In this document: one piece after another, positions 24,872 through 33,708 of the stretch | How the letters are laid out: every line of letters starts with the position of its first letter | How positions within the stretch are numbered: position 1 is the stretch's first letter | Assembly (NCBI GenBank): GCA_936940865.1 | Contig: CAKZJB010000006.1 | Location: 1 to 64,000 of the forward strand | Source: an uncultured Asticcacaulis sp. | GTDB lineage: Bacteria; Pseudomonadota; Alphaproteobacteria; Caulobacterales; Caulobacteraceae | DNA: 64,000 nucleotides | Reading direction: 5' to 3' | Position numbers and translations under genes: made by a program | Notes under the pieces: model-generated | Database searches by the model: none | Seen by the model: only the letters and a program-made list of their open reading frames with translations | What the model was told of the DNA's origin: nothing

Positions 24872-25696
24872 ATGTTGAGCATGACGGACGCGGATACGAC
24901 AGTAAGCTTCGCCACTCCGGACGACGTCCGGCTGGCATCGGAAAAGGCCTTTCACATCTGGCTGGGCGCGTTTTCGCCGCTGTGGGCGCCGTTCATGGCC
25001 GCCACGGCGACAGGCCTCGGCTTCTGGTCGGCGACCCAGATCATGAAACGCAGCCTCGGTTTTGCCAGCGCCGAGATGCTGACGCCGGATACCCATCTGT
25101 TCGCCCAATGGCCCGGGTTTGCGCTGCCCCTCGCCACGCCATGGACCAGGAGTTGGGGCGAGACGGCCGAGGAAGCCGACCGCATCGCCGAATTGACGCA
25201 TGATTCGCTGAGCGCCCCGATCCAGATTGCCTTCGAGGCCGAAGAGAAGCTGGAAGAGGCGATCGAGGAAGCCATTGCGTCGGCGCATGAGACCGTGGAC
25301 GTGCTGATGCCGAAAGCCGACGATCTCTTTTCGGCGGCCGAGACGGCCAACCGCGCCACCGCCCAGGCTGTGACGGAAACCGCGGCCGTGGCCGCCGAAG
25401 CGGTCGAAAACACGGCGGACGCCAGCGTAAACCTTGCCGAAGAGACCGCCGACAAGGCCGCGACCGCCGTCGACACCGGCGCCGAAGCGGCGGAAACGGC
25501 CGCGAAGGCCATGGCCGAAACGACCGAAAAGGCGGCCGATACCGGCAGGACATCGGCCAGGACGGTGATCGAACCCGTGACCGAAGCGCCGGTGGTGCCG
25601 TCTGTCGCCGAGGCCACGGCGGAAAAGCTGCCCTTGCCGCTGGGCGACGTGTCGCCGGCCCTGGCCCCGCGCAAGCCCAAGAAGCCCAAGGCCTGA
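24872..25696 (+). CDS. Alanine/threonine-rich helical protein of unknown function
   Basis: A 274-residue protein. ATG at 24872 has GAGG upstream and is preferred over the GTG of the track. Residues 15-60 are hydrophobic and amphipathic (FHIWLGAFSPLWAPFMAATATGLGFW in shortened form), weakly like phasins. Residues about 105-230 are repetitive Ala/Glu/Thr/Asp sequence with an 11-residue-like periodicity (AEETADKAATAVDTGAEAAE), as in LEA or apolipoprotein-like helices. The tail is Pro/Lys-rich (PRKPKKPKA). I do not recognise it. A granule- or membrane-surface-binding role is only a guess. It converges on the next gene with 1 base between. Confidence 0.65.
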   Translation: MLSMTDADTTVSFATPDDVRLASEKAFHIWLGAFSPLWAPFMAATATGLGFWSATQIMKRSLGFASAEMLTPDTHLFAQWPGFALPLATPWTRSWGETAEEADRIAELTHDSLSAPIQIAFEAEEKLEEAIEEAIASAHETVDVLMPKADDLFSAAETANRATAQAVTETAAVAAEAVENTADASVNLAEETADKAATAVDTGAEAAETAAKAMAETTEKAADTGRTSARTVIEPVTEAPVVPSVAEATAEKLPLPLGDVSPALAPRKPKKPKA

Positions 25697-25697
25697 T

Positions 25698-26627
25698 CTA
25701 TCTTCCCCTGACGGGGCGGATCTCCACATAGACCGGGCGGTGGTCGGACCCGTCGTCCGGACCGACCTCGCGCTTCGACAGGTTGAGGTCGGCGCTGGCC
25801 AGGATATTGTCGATATTCACACGCATCGGCGCCGGCAGGTCGGCGCGCCACGTCCCCGTCAGGGCCGGGGCGGCGTGAAGGTCCAGGCCTTTCGCGAAAT
25901 CGTGCAGTTGGGCGGCCGACGGCGTGGTGTTGAAATCACCCGTCAGCACGAAGCGCGATGGGGGCAGGGGAGCGAGGCTGTCCTTCAGTCGGGCGAACTG
26001 GCGCGGCTGGTCGCCCGGCTCGGTGAAGGGCCAGGGCCGCGTCAGGTGCGTGACGGCCAGGTTCAGCGGACCCTGCGGCGTCTTTACGCTCACGGTGACC
26101 AGGGCAAACCCCGCCGGGCGCGGATCGGCATGGCTCAGCGGCCAGCGCGAGGCGATCACCATGTCGTAGCGCACGACCATGTAAGGGTATCCGACCTTAA
26201 GCCTGTCGATCAGGTCGGCGCGGGCGTCGTGGTTGACCTCGACCAGGGCGATGATGTCCGGCTTCTTTTCGGCGATCCACGGCAGCAGTTTTTGTGGCTC
26301 TGGATTGCGCACGTACAGATTGGCCCAGATCATCCGGATCGGCCGGGCCGCCGGGTCCGGGGACTCTTGGCGCGGAAAAACCTGCGGCGCCATGGCGATG
26401 GAAAGCAGGACGACCGCGACGACTGCCAGTATGGCCGCGCGCACCTGACGGATCAGGGCCAGGACCAGGGTAAGGACGACGGCCCCCGACAGGATCGGCA
26501 GGGTAAAGATATCGATCAGGTAGAAGACGTGGCGATGCCCGTTGGCGACGCAGACGAAGCCGGCGGCCACGAAGGCCAGGGCGACGGCGGTGCACAGCGC
26601 CGAAAACAATCCCCTGACGATCTGCAT
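25698..26627 (-). CDS. Endonuclease/exonuclease/phosphatase family membrane protein
   Basis: A 309-residue protein with three N-terminal hydrophobic segments (residues about 5-85) and a DNase I-like domain after them. Catalytic features are ALVEVNHDA (metal-binding Glu), LTGDFNTTP, NIDNILAS and the C-terminal SDHRPVYVEI. This architecture is the membrane-anchored EEP group with the active site probably on the periplasmic side. Substrates range from nucleic acids to phospholipids and cannot be assigned here. Confidence 0.88.
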   Translation of the reverse strand: MQIVRGLFSALCTAVALAFVAAGFVCVANGHRHVFYLIDIFTLPILSGAVVLTLVLALIRQVRAAILAVVAVVLLSIAMAPQVFPRQESPDPAARPIRMIWANLYVRNPEPQKLLPWIAEKKPDIIALVEVNHDARADLIDRLKVGYPYMVVRYDMVIASRWPLSHADPRPAGFALVTVSVKTPQGPLNLAVTHLTRPWPFTEPGDQPRQFARLKDSLAPLPPSRFVLTGDFNTTPSAAQLHDFAKGLDLHAAPALTGTWRADLPAPMRVNIDNILASADLNLSKREVGPDDGSDHRPVYVEIRPVRGR

Positions 26628-26713
26628 GGTTAACGGTCCGTGTTGACAAGTTCGCCCATGGCGGACTTACTGCCTGCACAGGGCGCAGTCCATCGTTTTC
26701 GGGAGAGGGGCGA

Positions 26714-27184
26714 ATGCTGGCGAGATCGCACGAGGATATCCAGAGAATCGACGACTCGCTGAACGCGATCAAGCGCCTGTCGGACGGCATCATCAAGATC
26801 GGGCCGATCAACGTCATCGGCATCGACGGCATCCTGTCGTGGATTCCGTTGCCCTTCGCCGACACCGCCTATTCGCTGCTGGCCGGACTGTTCATCCTGG
26901 TGCAGGGTATTCGCGCCCGTTGCGACGCGGGAACCTTGATCGCCGCAGCCGTCGTGCTGATGATGGACAGCGGCGTCAGCATCATCGACGGCATTCCGGT
27001 CATTCCGGCCGGCGGCTTGCTCGACACTCTGTTCCAGGGGCAGCTCTACGCCTGCCATATGATCCAGAAAAATATCGAAAAGACCCTGTACGTGGAGCGG
27101 GGAGAGGCCGGCCGCAGCCACGCCGAAAACCTGGCCGAGATGCGGGCGACCAAGGGTAAGAAGCGGCTGGTCTATTTGGGCTGA
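26714..27184 (+). CDS. DUF4112-like membrane protein
   Basis: A 156-residue protein. The region IDGILSWIPLPFADTAYSLL and the later MMDSGVSIIDGIPVIPAGGLLDTLF match the duplicated I/LxGxIPxxGD-type pattern of DUF4112 proteins, and two hydrophobic segments lie between. The C-terminal part is charged. No function is established for the family. It is divergent from the EEP gene, with 86 bases between starts. Confidence 0.72.
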   Translation: MLARSHEDIQRIDDSLNAIKRLSDGIIKIGPINVIGIDGILSWIPLPFADTAYSLLAGLFILVQGIRARCDAGTLIAAAVVLMMDSGVSIIDGIPVIPAGGLLDTLFQGQLYACHMIQKNIEKTLYVERGEAGRSHAENLAEMRATKGKKRLVYLG

Positions 27185-27272
27185 TAACAGGGTTGTCATG
27201 CGTCCGTTTTCCGCATGGACTTTTGATTGTCACCCTTTCGCGGTAGGGTGTGGCTGGCTGTGGAGTTCAAGG

Positions 27273-27698
27273 ATGAAAGTTACCCGATTGGCGCGTATCC
27301 TGCCCGCCGCCGCCCTGGCCGGCCTCGTTTCCGCTTCGGCGGCCCATGCCGCTTCCGCTACCGACAATCCCGAAGGCCGCTGGACCGGCACGTTGCAATG
27401 CGCGCGCGCCGCCATGGGCTGTGTCGACATGCCGGTGGTGCTGCAGATCACTTCGGACGGCCATGACCAGTCCTATACGGCCAAGGTCACCTATGTGGCC
27501 GGCAACGCGCCGGCGGCCGGGCCGTCGATCACCTTTTTCATGAAGCCCGAGCTTCATACCCTGACGGCGCACTATACGGATTTTACCGATCGCCAGTTCT
27601 GGGCGCTGAGGCTCGACGGCGATTCCCTCGGCGGCGTCCGCCTGGTCAACGATCATTATATCGACCGTTACGTCTATCTGACGCGCGACAAATCGTAA
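27273..27698 (+). CDS. Small exported protein of unknown function
   Basis: A 141-residue protein from the ATG at 27273, chosen because it puts a signal peptide (MKVTRLARILPAAALAGLVSASAAHA) at the N terminus. The track start adds 25 Trp/Cys-rich residues unlike a coding start. The mature part begins DNPEGRWTGTLQCARAAMGCVDM, with two Cys close together, and has alternating beta-like sequence. I do not recognise the family. A hairpin follows 33 bases after the stop. Confidence 0.72.
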   Translation: MKVTRLARILPAAALAGLVSASAAHAASATDNPEGRWTGTLQCARAAMGCVDMPVVLQITSDGHDQSYTAKVTYVAGNAPAAGPSITFFMKPELHTLTAHYTDFTDRQFWALRLDGDSLGGVRLVNDHYIDRYVYLTRDKS

Positions 27699-27730
27699 GG
27701 GCGTTTCGGTGTCATTGTCCTGAAAATGGC

Positions 27731-27760
27731 CGGGGCCCGGTTCCTGCGAACCGGGCCCCG
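27731..27760. terminator. Perfect 12-bp hairpin between convergent gene and tRNA-Thr
   Basis: CGGGGCCCGGTT and AACCGGGCCCCG flank a six-base loop. On the minus strand it lies just past the tRNA CCA end and is followed by GGCCATTTTC, a weak T run. It probably ends both transcripts. Confidence 0.7.
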
Positions 27761-27761
27761 C

Positions 27762-27836
<75 letters not shown>

Positions 27837-27967
27837 CCGAAGCGGCATGAAGCGCTCCGAGGGCGTGGGCTATAGCCAAACTTTTCCCGAAGACAAAGCA
27901 AAAAATCGCGCTCCTTGAAATTATTCCCGTCTTTTCTTATGGCTGCATAGCTGCAAGGGCATTTTCG

Positions 27968-28135
27968 ATGACGGACACGGGCAAGACACCTTCCAAGACA
28001 GCGCGCGAAGAGGCGCTGGAAAAGGCGCTGCGCGACAACCTGCGCCGCCGCAAGGCCGCGGCCAGGGATGCGCCCGCGCCGGAAGCCAGCACCATTCACG
28101 AAAAAGCGAGCGGAAACAGCGAGACCGGCGCATAA
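27968..28135 (+). CDS. Small conserved protein upstream of murA
   Basis: A 55-residue ORF below the track's size limit. It begins MTDTGKTPSKTAREEALEKAL and has a Lys/Arg-rich helical middle (LRDNLRRRKAAA) and a disordered tail. Codon usage matches its neighbours (strong G/C third positions). Small basic proteins of this kind are common just before murA in alphaproteobacteria, as I recall. No function is known. The murA start is 85 bases downstream. Confidence 0.65.
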   Translation: MTDTGKTPSKTAREEALEKALRDNLRRRKAAARDAPAPEASTIHEKASGNSETGA

Positions 28136-28220
28136 ACCCCGTTGCACGGGCGACAATGTGATGTAGAACCGCGACTTCGTGTGCAATACGCACTTATTCT
28201 GACGATTCCGGGACGCATAT

Positions 28221-29516
28221 ATGGACCGCATTGCCATCGAGGGCGGCAATCCTCTTTTCGGAGACATCCCCGTTTCGGGCGCGAAGAACTCGGCCATCAA
28301 GCTGATGGCGGCCTCGCTCCTGACCTCCGAACCGGTGCGGCTGACCAATATGCCGAGACTGGCCGATACGCGGCTTCTGGGGCGTCTTCTGCAGCGCTTC
28401 GGTTGCGGCATTTCCGAATCGGACGGCGCGCAAGGCCAGCAGACGATCCTGCACACGCCGGAAATCACCTCGGCCTTCGCGCCCTATGACCTGGTGCGCC
28501 AGATGCGCGCCTCGTTCAACGTGCTGGGGCCGCTGCTGGCGCGCACCGGCCATGCCAAGGTCTCCCTGCCGGGCGGCTGCACCATCGGGGCGCGTCCGGT
28601 CGACCTGCACCTCAAGGCGCTCGAGGCCTTGGGCGCCCATATCGACATGCACGAAGGCTATGTCTTCGCCCAGGCCCCGCGCGGCCTTAAGGGGGCGGAG
28701 ATCACCTTCCCGTTCGTGTCCGTCGGCGCGACCGAGCATGCCCTGATGGCCGCCGTTCTGGCCCGTGGCACGACCGTCATGCATAACAGCGCCTGCGAGC
28801 CGGAAATCGTCGACCTGGCCGAGTGCCTGAACGCCATGGGCGCCAGGGTATCGGGCGCGGGCACCAAGACCATCGTCGTCGAAGGCGTGACCAGCCTCAG
28901 GGGCACCGACTGGGCCGTGGTCTGCGACCGTATCGAAGCCGGCACCTATGCAGTCGCGGCCGCCATGGCCGGCGGCGAGGTCCGCCTGACCAAGGTGCGG
29001 CCGGAACTGATCGCGGCCTTGCTCGACAAGCTGGCAGAGGCCGGTTGCGAGATCACCCACGGCGAAAATACCGTCACCATCAGGCGCGGGGAGGGGCGTC
29101 TCAGGCCCGTCGACCTGACGACCGACGTCTATCCCGGCTTTGCCACCGATCTGCAGGCACAGTTCATGGCGCTGATGACCCTTGCCGATGGCGAGAGCGT
29201 GATCCGCGAGACCATTTTCGAAAACCGCTTCATGCACGTGCCGGAACTGGGCCGCCTGGGTGCCGACATTTCGGTCAGCGGCGGTGAGGCGCGCGTGCGC
29301 GGCGTCGAGCGCCTGAGGGGGGCGCAGGTCATGGCCACCGACCTTCGGGCCTCGGCGTGCCTGGTTATCGGCGGCCTGGCGGCCGAGGGCGAGACCATCG
29401 TCAACCGCGTCTACCACCTCGATCGCGGTTTCGAGAACCTGGAAGGCAAGCTGTCGGCCTGCGGCGCCAATGTCCGCCGGCTCAAGGGCGACGCCCCCGT
29501 CGAAGAGGAAGAATAG
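28221..29516 (+). CDS. murA: UDP-N-acetylglucosamine 1-carboxyvinyltransferase
   Basis: A 431-residue enzyme for the first committed step of peptidoglycan synthesis, transferring enolpyruvate from PEP to UDP-GlcNAc in the cytoplasm. Motifs: [16 protein letters not shown] (substrate Lys and Asn), the catalytic loop [16 protein letters not shown] with the PEP-reactive (fosfomycin-target) cysteine, [16 protein letters not shown], and [16 protein letters not shown]. The length is normal, though the C-terminal end [10 protein letters not shown] is acidic. The stop overlaps the next gene's GTG start by one base. Confidence 0.97.
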   Translation: MDRIAIEGGNPLFGDIPVSGAKNSAIKLMAASLLTSEPVRLTNMPRLADTRLLGRLLQRFGCGISESDGAQGQQTILHTPEITSAFAPYDLVRQMRASFNVLGPLLARTGHAKVSLPGGCTIGARPVDLHLKALEALGAHIDMHEGYVFAQAPRGLKGAEITFPFVSVGATEHALMAAVLARGTTVMHNSACEPEIVDLAECLNAMGARVSGAGTKTIVVEGVTSLRGTDWAVVCDRIEAGTYAVAAAMAGGEVRLTKVRPELIAALLDKLAEAGCEITHGENTVTIRRGEGRLRPVDLTTDVYPGFATDLQAQFMALMTLADGESVIRETIFENRFMHVPELGRLGADISVSGGEARVRGVERLRGAQVMATDLRASACLVIGGLAAEGETIVNRVYHLDRGFENLEGKLSACGANVRRLKGDAPVEEEE

Positions 29517-29968
29517 TGTTCGGCTTCGGCGCGCCCAAGGCCAGGCCCCTGCGCCTGATGGCGGAGGAGGCCGATGACCTGGCCCCGATATCGGCGCTGG
29601 TCCAGGATGCGGCGCTGCGCCCCGGGGACATGGAATACGATGCCGAAGGCCGGCATTTCACCATCCGGATGAACCGCTTCTGCCATGAAAGCAAGGACTC
29701 GGTCCCATTGCGGGCGCCGTCGGTGCTGCGCATCAATTGCGTCACCCGGGTTCAGCGCCGCGGCCTCGATCCCAGGGCGTCCGGCACGCCGCTCAGCCTG
29801 CTCGACATAGAGGTGCAGCCTCGGGATGCGCCGGCGCACACGCTTGTCCTGCATTTTGCCGGCGGCGCCGATCGCGATATCCGGCTGGAGGTCGAATGCA
29901 TCGACATCCTGCTGATGGACCTGGCGGCGCCGCGCCGCGCCAAATCGAAACCCGTTCATCCGGCCTGA
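29516..29968 (+). CDS. DUF2948 family protein
   Basis: A 150-residue protein starting at a GTG that shares one base with the murA stop (TAGTG). Features LRLMAEEADDLAPISALVQDAAL, RFTIRMNRF-like RHFTIRMNRFCHE, RINCVTRVQRRGLD and LEVECIDILLMDLAAP are those of DUF2948, found in alphaproteobacteria next to murA and UPF0262 genes. It is predicted to be cytoplasmic, with no known function. Confidence 0.85.
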   Translation: MFGFGAPKARPLRLMAEEADDLAPISALVQDAALRPGDMEYDAEGRHFTIRMNRFCHESKDSVPLRAPSVLRINCVTRVQRRGLDPRASGTPLSLLDIEVQPRDAPAHTLVLHFAGGADRDIRLEVECIDILLMDLAAPRRAKSKPVHPA

Positions 29969-29987
29969 CCGGACCCAGGAGCCGCAC

Positions 29988-30455
29988 ATGCGTATCGCCC
30001 GCATCGATATCGACGAAGCCTCGTTGTCCGCCCCTTCCGACCAGGTGGAGCACGAGCGCAAGGTCGCCATGTTCGACCTGATCGAGAAGAACAGCTTCAC
30101 GCCGGAAGGCGCGGCCGAGGCCGGATCGGAGGGTCCGTTCGACCTGCGCCTGGCCTATGAGGACAACCGCCTGGTCTTCGATATCACGGGGCCGGGTTTC
30201 GCGCGCAAGATCATGCTGTCGCTGATGCCGTTCAAGGCCATGATGCGCGACTACGCGATGATCTGCGAAAGCTATTACGAGGCGCTGAAGAACGCCACGC
30301 CGTCGCAGATCGAAGCCATCGACATGGGGCGCCGTGGTGTCCATAACGAAGCGGCCGACCTCCTGACCGAGCGCCTGAAGGGCAAGATCGAGATCGACCA
30401 CGAAACCGCGCGCCGCCTGTTCACCCTGATCAACGCGCTGCAGATCAAGCCATAA
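29988..30455 (+). CDS. UPF0262 family protein
   Basis: A 155-residue protein with the UPF0262 core: EHERKVAMFDLIEKNSF, DLRLAYEDNRLVFDI, ARKIMLSLMPFKAMMRDY and IDMGRRGVHNEAADLLTERL. The family is restricted to alphaproteobacteria, with no established role. The murA-DUF2948-UPF0262 order is a conserved run, and the 19-base gap supports one operon. Confidence 0.9.
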   Translation: MRIARIDIDEASLSAPSDQVEHERKVAMFDLIEKNSFTPEGAAEAGSEGPFDLRLAYEDNRLVFDITGPGFARKIMLSLMPFKAMMRDYAMICESYYEALKNATPSQIEAIDMGRRGVHNEAADLLTERLKGKIEIDHETARRLFTLINALQIKP

Positions 30456-30612
30456 TTGGCGAATCGTCTCCTGCACCGCACACATCCGCGCGTGGATAGG
30501 CAATAATTTCCTATCCCGATGATTTTCTTACATTTTTGTAATCCGCCGTTATTCATCCGCGGTTCATCAACGCGGCCAAAGCGAGGCTGAAAAGGGGCGA
30601 TATAACGCTACT

Positions 30613-30648
30613 CGCCCAACGGGCGACAAAACGGTGACCGTTTCGCCC
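30613..30648. repeat. Overlapping inverted repeats in the spacer before the beta-barrel gene
   Basis: The 312-base spacer has no gene. CGCCCaacGGGCG at 30613-30625 overlaps a larger dyad, GGGCGacaAAACGGTgACCGTTTCGCCC, at 30621-30648, so two alternative hairpins share GGGCG. No T run follows, so it may be an operator or RNA switch as well as a terminator. Confidence 0.6.
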
Positions 30649-30767
30649 CATTTCGCGGCAAATACCCCAGAATGACCTCAGGCCTGCCCCACGAAGGCCG
30701 GTTGCCCTGCCCATATTTTCTTCAGGCGACACAATGATCGCCACTAACGAAGATATGGAGCACAGAT

Positions 30768-31307
30768 ATGAAGACCCTCATTCTTGCCGCCGCCTCGGCT
30801 TTGGCCATTACCGCTTTTGCTTCGGCCGCCTCGGCCCAGGACACCTCGAACACTTCCGATGTCGGCCGCGTCTACGGCTCGATCGGCGTCCAGGGCCAGG
30901 ACAATCACAAGACCGGCTCTAACCTCGGCAGCGTCAATGCCCGCGTCGGCACCAAGATCACCCCGCACTTCGGCGTCGAAGGCGAGGCCGCCTTCGGCAC
31001 CAACAAGGATACGACGGCAGCCGGCGACTACCGCCTGACCAACAAGGTCGGCGTCTATGGCGTGGGCTATCTGCCCGTAAGCTCGAACATAGACCTCCTG
31101 GGCCGCGTCGGTGTGTCCGATACCGACCTGAAGGCCCCGGCCGCAGCCGGCAAGCTGGAACAGGGGACGGCCGTCGATTACGGCGTGGGCGCTCAGTACC
31201 ACTTCAACAGCGACTATGCCGCGCGCCTCGACTACACCAAGTCGGACTTCCAGAACCACAAGGGGACGACCGGCACCACCACGGTCAGTCTTGTGAAGAA
31301 GTTCTGA
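30768..31307 (+). CDS. Outer-membrane beta-barrel protein
   Basis: A 179-residue precursor with signal peptide MKTLILAAASALAITAFASAASAQ. The mature part shows alternating aromatic/hydrophobic strands (GRVYGSIGVQGQD, VNARVGTKITPHFGVEGEAAFG, KVGVYGVGYLPV, YDYGVGAQYHF-like) and ends in VSLVKKF, a C-terminal Phe as needed for BAM-mediated insertion. It fits the OmpA-like/porin-family small eight-strand barrels. The function is unknown. A terminator follows. Confidence 0.85.
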   Translation: MKTLILAAASALAITAFASAASAQDTSNTSDVGRVYGSIGVQGQDNHKTGSNLGSVNARVGTKITPHFGVEGEAAFGTNKDTTAAGDYRLTNKVGVYGVGYLPVSSNIDLLGRVGVSDTDLKAPAAAGKLEQGTAVDYGVGAQYHFNSDYAARLDYTKSDFQNHKGTTGTTTVSLVKKF

Positions 31308-31332
31308 TACGGCTTCAAGCTGCTCTTCCAAG

Positions 31333-31360
31333 CGCCTCCCGCCCCGCGGGGGGCGTTTTG
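31333..31360 (+). terminator. Rho-independent terminator after the beta-barrel gene
   Basis: CGCCTCCCGC and GCGGGGGGCG form a ten-pair stem with a CCC loop, followed by TTTTG. It lies 26 bases past the stop and isolates the barrel gene from infA. Confidence 0.85.
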
Positions 31361-31465
31361 CTGTTCACGTACCCCCTTTTCCTTTCATCCCTTTGGGTAT
31401 AAAGGGCGCACTTCCCGTGCGGCGCGCTCGCGATTCCGCGCGCACAAATTTATCTGAGAGTCTGC

Positions 31466-31687
31466 ATGGCCAAAGAAGAACTGCTCGAGTTTCCGGGCAC
31501 CGTGATCGAACTGCTGCCGAACGCCACCTTCCGCGTCAAGCTGGAGGACAGCGGCCACGAGATCATCGCCCACACCGCGGGCAAGATGCGCAAGAACCGC
31601 ATCCGGGTCCTCGCCGGCGACCGCATCATGGTCGAAATGACGCCCTATGACCTGACCAAGGGCCGTATCACCTATCGCTTCAAGTAA
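31466..31687 (+). CDS. infA: Translation initiation factor IF-1
   Basis: A 73-residue single OB-fold protein: [57 protein letters not shown] and [12 protein letters not shown]-1 binds the 30S A site during initiation. It heads a short operon with maf, the RNase G-like gene and yacG, a conserved alphaproteobacterial order. Confidence 0.98.
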   Translation: MAKEELLEFPGTVIELLPNATFRVKLEDSGHEIIAHTAGKMRKNRIRVLAGDRIMVEMTPYDLTKGRITYRFK

Positions 31688-31703
31688 GCCGCGCGCGGTC
31701 CGC

Positions 31704-32282
31704 ATGTCCCGCGCCCCCCTGATCCTGGCCAGCGCCAGCCCGCGCCGGCGCGACCTGCTGGCCCAGATCGGCATCGTACCCGACGGCATTTCCGCCGCCG
31801 ATCTCGACGAATCCCCAAAACCTTCCGAGACCCCGCGTCAGCTCGCCCAGCGTCTGGCCGCCGACAAGGCGCGGGCGGTCGCCGCAAGCCATGCGGACGC
31901 CTTCGTGCTGGCGGCCGATACAGTGGTCTGTGTCGGGCGCCGCGTGCTCGACAAGGCGCTGACCGACGGCGATGTCCGCGCCTGCCTCGAACTGATGTCC
32001 GGCCGCGGTCACCGCGTCCATACGGGCATCGCGGTAATCGCGCCCGGTGGACGGCTGTCGTCGCGCGTCGTCGAAACCCGCCTGACCTTCAAGACCCTGA
32101 GCGCCGCCGATATCGCCGGTTATCTCGACTGCGGCGAAGGTATCGGCAAGGCCGGCGGCTATGCCCTGCAGGGCCGCGCCGGGGCTTTCGTCACCAATCT
32201 GGTCGGCAGCTATACCTCGGTCATCGGCCTGCCGGTCTACGAGACGCGCTGCCTGCTGGAAGGCGCGGGCTGGCGGCCTTGA
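31704..32282 (+). CDS. Maf family nucleotide pyrophosphatase
   Basis: A 192-residue protein with LILASASPRRRDLLAQIG, the ADTVV motif (LAADTVVCVG), RVHTGIAVI, and GKAGGYALQGRAGAFV. Maf/YhdE-type enzymes hydrolyse dTTP, UTP or modified nucleotides and are linked to septum formation. It starts 16 bases after infA and its stop overlaps the next start. Confidence 0.94.
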   Translation: MSRAPLILASASPRRRDLLAQIGIVPDGISAADLDESPKPSETPRQLAQRLAADKARAVAASHADAFVLAADTVVCVGRRVLDKALTDGDVRACLELMSGRGHRVHTGIAVIAPGGRLSSRVVETRLTFKTLSAADIAGYLDCGEGIGKAGGYALQGRAGAFVTNLVGSYTSVIGLPVYETRCLLEGAGWRP

Positions 32283-33277
32283 AACTCCATTACGATGTCC
32301 GCTTCGGCCTGGCGCGCGCTGCGGTGTATCGCGACGGGAAGGCGCAACTCTACCTCCAGGGCTACGAAGCGGACCCGGGCCTGACGGTTCTCGGCACGCG
32401 CTCCGTGGCGCGATTGAAGGGGCGGGCAGGGGGCGTGGGCTTTCTTGACCTCGCCGATGGCGGCCAGGCGGCTCTCGATGTCACGGCGGATGTCCTGGCG
32501 CATCTTAATGACGGGGTGGCGCTGGACATCGAGATCGCTGCCGAGGCGCGGGCGGGCAAGCTGGCGCGCGCCAGGCTGGTTCGCGTGGCGGAGGGCGAAG
32601 CGCTGCGGCGGCTGTCGCCCGTTCTCGACCTGAAGGCCCGGAGTCTTGCGCAGGCGCGCCTCCTGCTGGGCGACGACGCGGTCGCGGTGGACGACGATAT
32701 CGACGCGCTCGACGCCGCACGGGAAGAGGCATTGAATCCGTCCGGGGCGCTGCCCGGACAAGGGTTTCTGTCGATCGAACGGACACGCGCCCTGATCGCC
32801 TGCGATGTCGATCTTGGCGACGGGGCGTCCGGCAAGGCGGCGGTGCGGCGCTGCAACGACATCGCCATCGCCGAAGCGGCGCGGCGGTTGCGGCTGTCGG
32901 GCCTGGCGGGACTGGTCGTCATCGACCTGATCGGCCGCCGCCACGACAATGAGGCGCTGAGACGAACCCTGGAGCGGGCCTTCGCGGCGGAGGCGCCGCG
33001 CATCATGGGGGCGCCGGTGACGAAGTTCGGTACACTGGAATTCATCCGTCCGTGGGGGGCGTGTCCGGCCATGGACCTGCCCGCCAGTCTCGACATCGCG
33101 CTGCGTCTTCTGTGGACGGCCGTCCGCGAATCCCAGGGGCGGCCGGGACGCGTCCTGACCTTGCGCGCCGCTCCTGACGTCCTAGATAGGATACGCCCCC
33201 TGATTCACAATTCCTACGACCCGCTGGCGCCGCTGCTGCGTCTCGAGGCCGGAGCGTCGCCCGAGGTCCTGTCATGA
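32279..33277 (+). CDS. RNase E/G family protein, short form
   Basis: A 332-residue protein with a TTG start overlapping the maf stop. The N-terminal hundred residues form a degenerate S1-like region (GGVGFLDLADGG..., then a KLARARLV-type edge). The DNase I-like catalytic part keeps the two metal-binding aspartates in ALIACDVD and LVVIDLIG, and KFGTLEFIRPWG corresponds to the RFGL-E motif. The Zn-link cysteines and the small domain of RNase E/G (about 490 residues or more) are missing, as in other alphaproteobacterial short homologues. It probably trims rRNA or mRNA, but activity without the Zn-link is not certain. Confidence 0.85.
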   Translation: MKLHYDVRFGLARAAVYRDGKAQLYLQGYEADPGLTVLGTRSVARLKGRAGGVGFLDLADGGQAALDVTADVLAHLNDGVALDIEIAAEARAGKLARARLVRVAEGEALRRLSPVLDLKARSLAQARLLLGDDAVAVDDDIDALDAAREEALNPSGALPGQGFLSIERTRALIACDVDLGDGASGKAAVRRCNDIAIAEAARRLRLSGLAGLVVIDLIGRRHDNEALRRTLERAFAAEAPRIMGAPVTKFGTLEFIRPWGACPAMDLPASLDIALRLLWTAVRESQGRPGRVLTLRAAPDVLDRIRPLIHNSYDPLAPLLRLEAGASPEVLS

Positions 33278-33507
33278 CTGTCCGCTACTGTACCCGTTGC
33301 CGCCAGCCCTATGGCGAAGCCGTTGAAGGCGTGGTCAATGTCGCCCGCGATTACGCGCCCTTCTGCTCGAAACGCTGTGCCGATGTCGATCTGGTGCACT
33401 GGCTGAAGGGCGATTACGTCATCGGCGGGGAAGGGGCGCTGATTGTCGACGAGATCGATGAGCCGGCGGCGCCCGACACGCGGTTGCCATATGGTGACGG
33501 CGAATAG
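33274..33507 (+). CDS. yacG: Zinc-binding DNA gyrase inhibitor YacG
   Basis: A 77-residue protein with the YacG zinc site CTRC...CSKRC (Cys-x2-Cys and Cys-x3-Cys), followed by ADVDLVHWLKGDYVIGG. In E. coli YacG binds GyrB and protects against gyrase poisoning. It overlaps the RNase G-like stop by four bases and ends the infA operon. tRNA-Phe follows on the same strand. Confidence 0.94.
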   Translation: MTVRYCTRCRQPYGEAVEGVVNVARDYAPFCSKRCADVDLVHWLKGDYVIGGEGALIVDEIDEPAAPDTRLPYGDGE

Positions 33508-33632
33508 GCCGGGCGGCTTAAGTCCACAGGAAAAAATGTGAAAAGACCGGCCTTTCGGCTGGACAAGCCGAAAATGCTCGCCTATAGACCTGCCTCCTTC
33601 CGGCGCGGCGCCTTGTCCGCGCAAGGTTATGG

Positions 33633-33708
33633 GCCTGGGTAGCTCAGTTGGTAGAGCAGCGGATTGAAAATCCGCGTGTCGGTGGTTCGATTCCGCCCCC
33701 AGGCACCA
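33633..33708 (+). tRNA. tRNA-Phe (GAA anticodon)
   Basis: Full cloverleaf: acceptor GCCTGGG/CCCAGGC, D arm GCTC/GAGC, anticodon loop TTGAAAA in stem GCGGA/TCCGC, T arm GGTGG-TTCGATT-CCGCC, encoded ACCA. Its 3' end and some following DNA are repeated 84 bases downstream. Confidence 0.97.
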
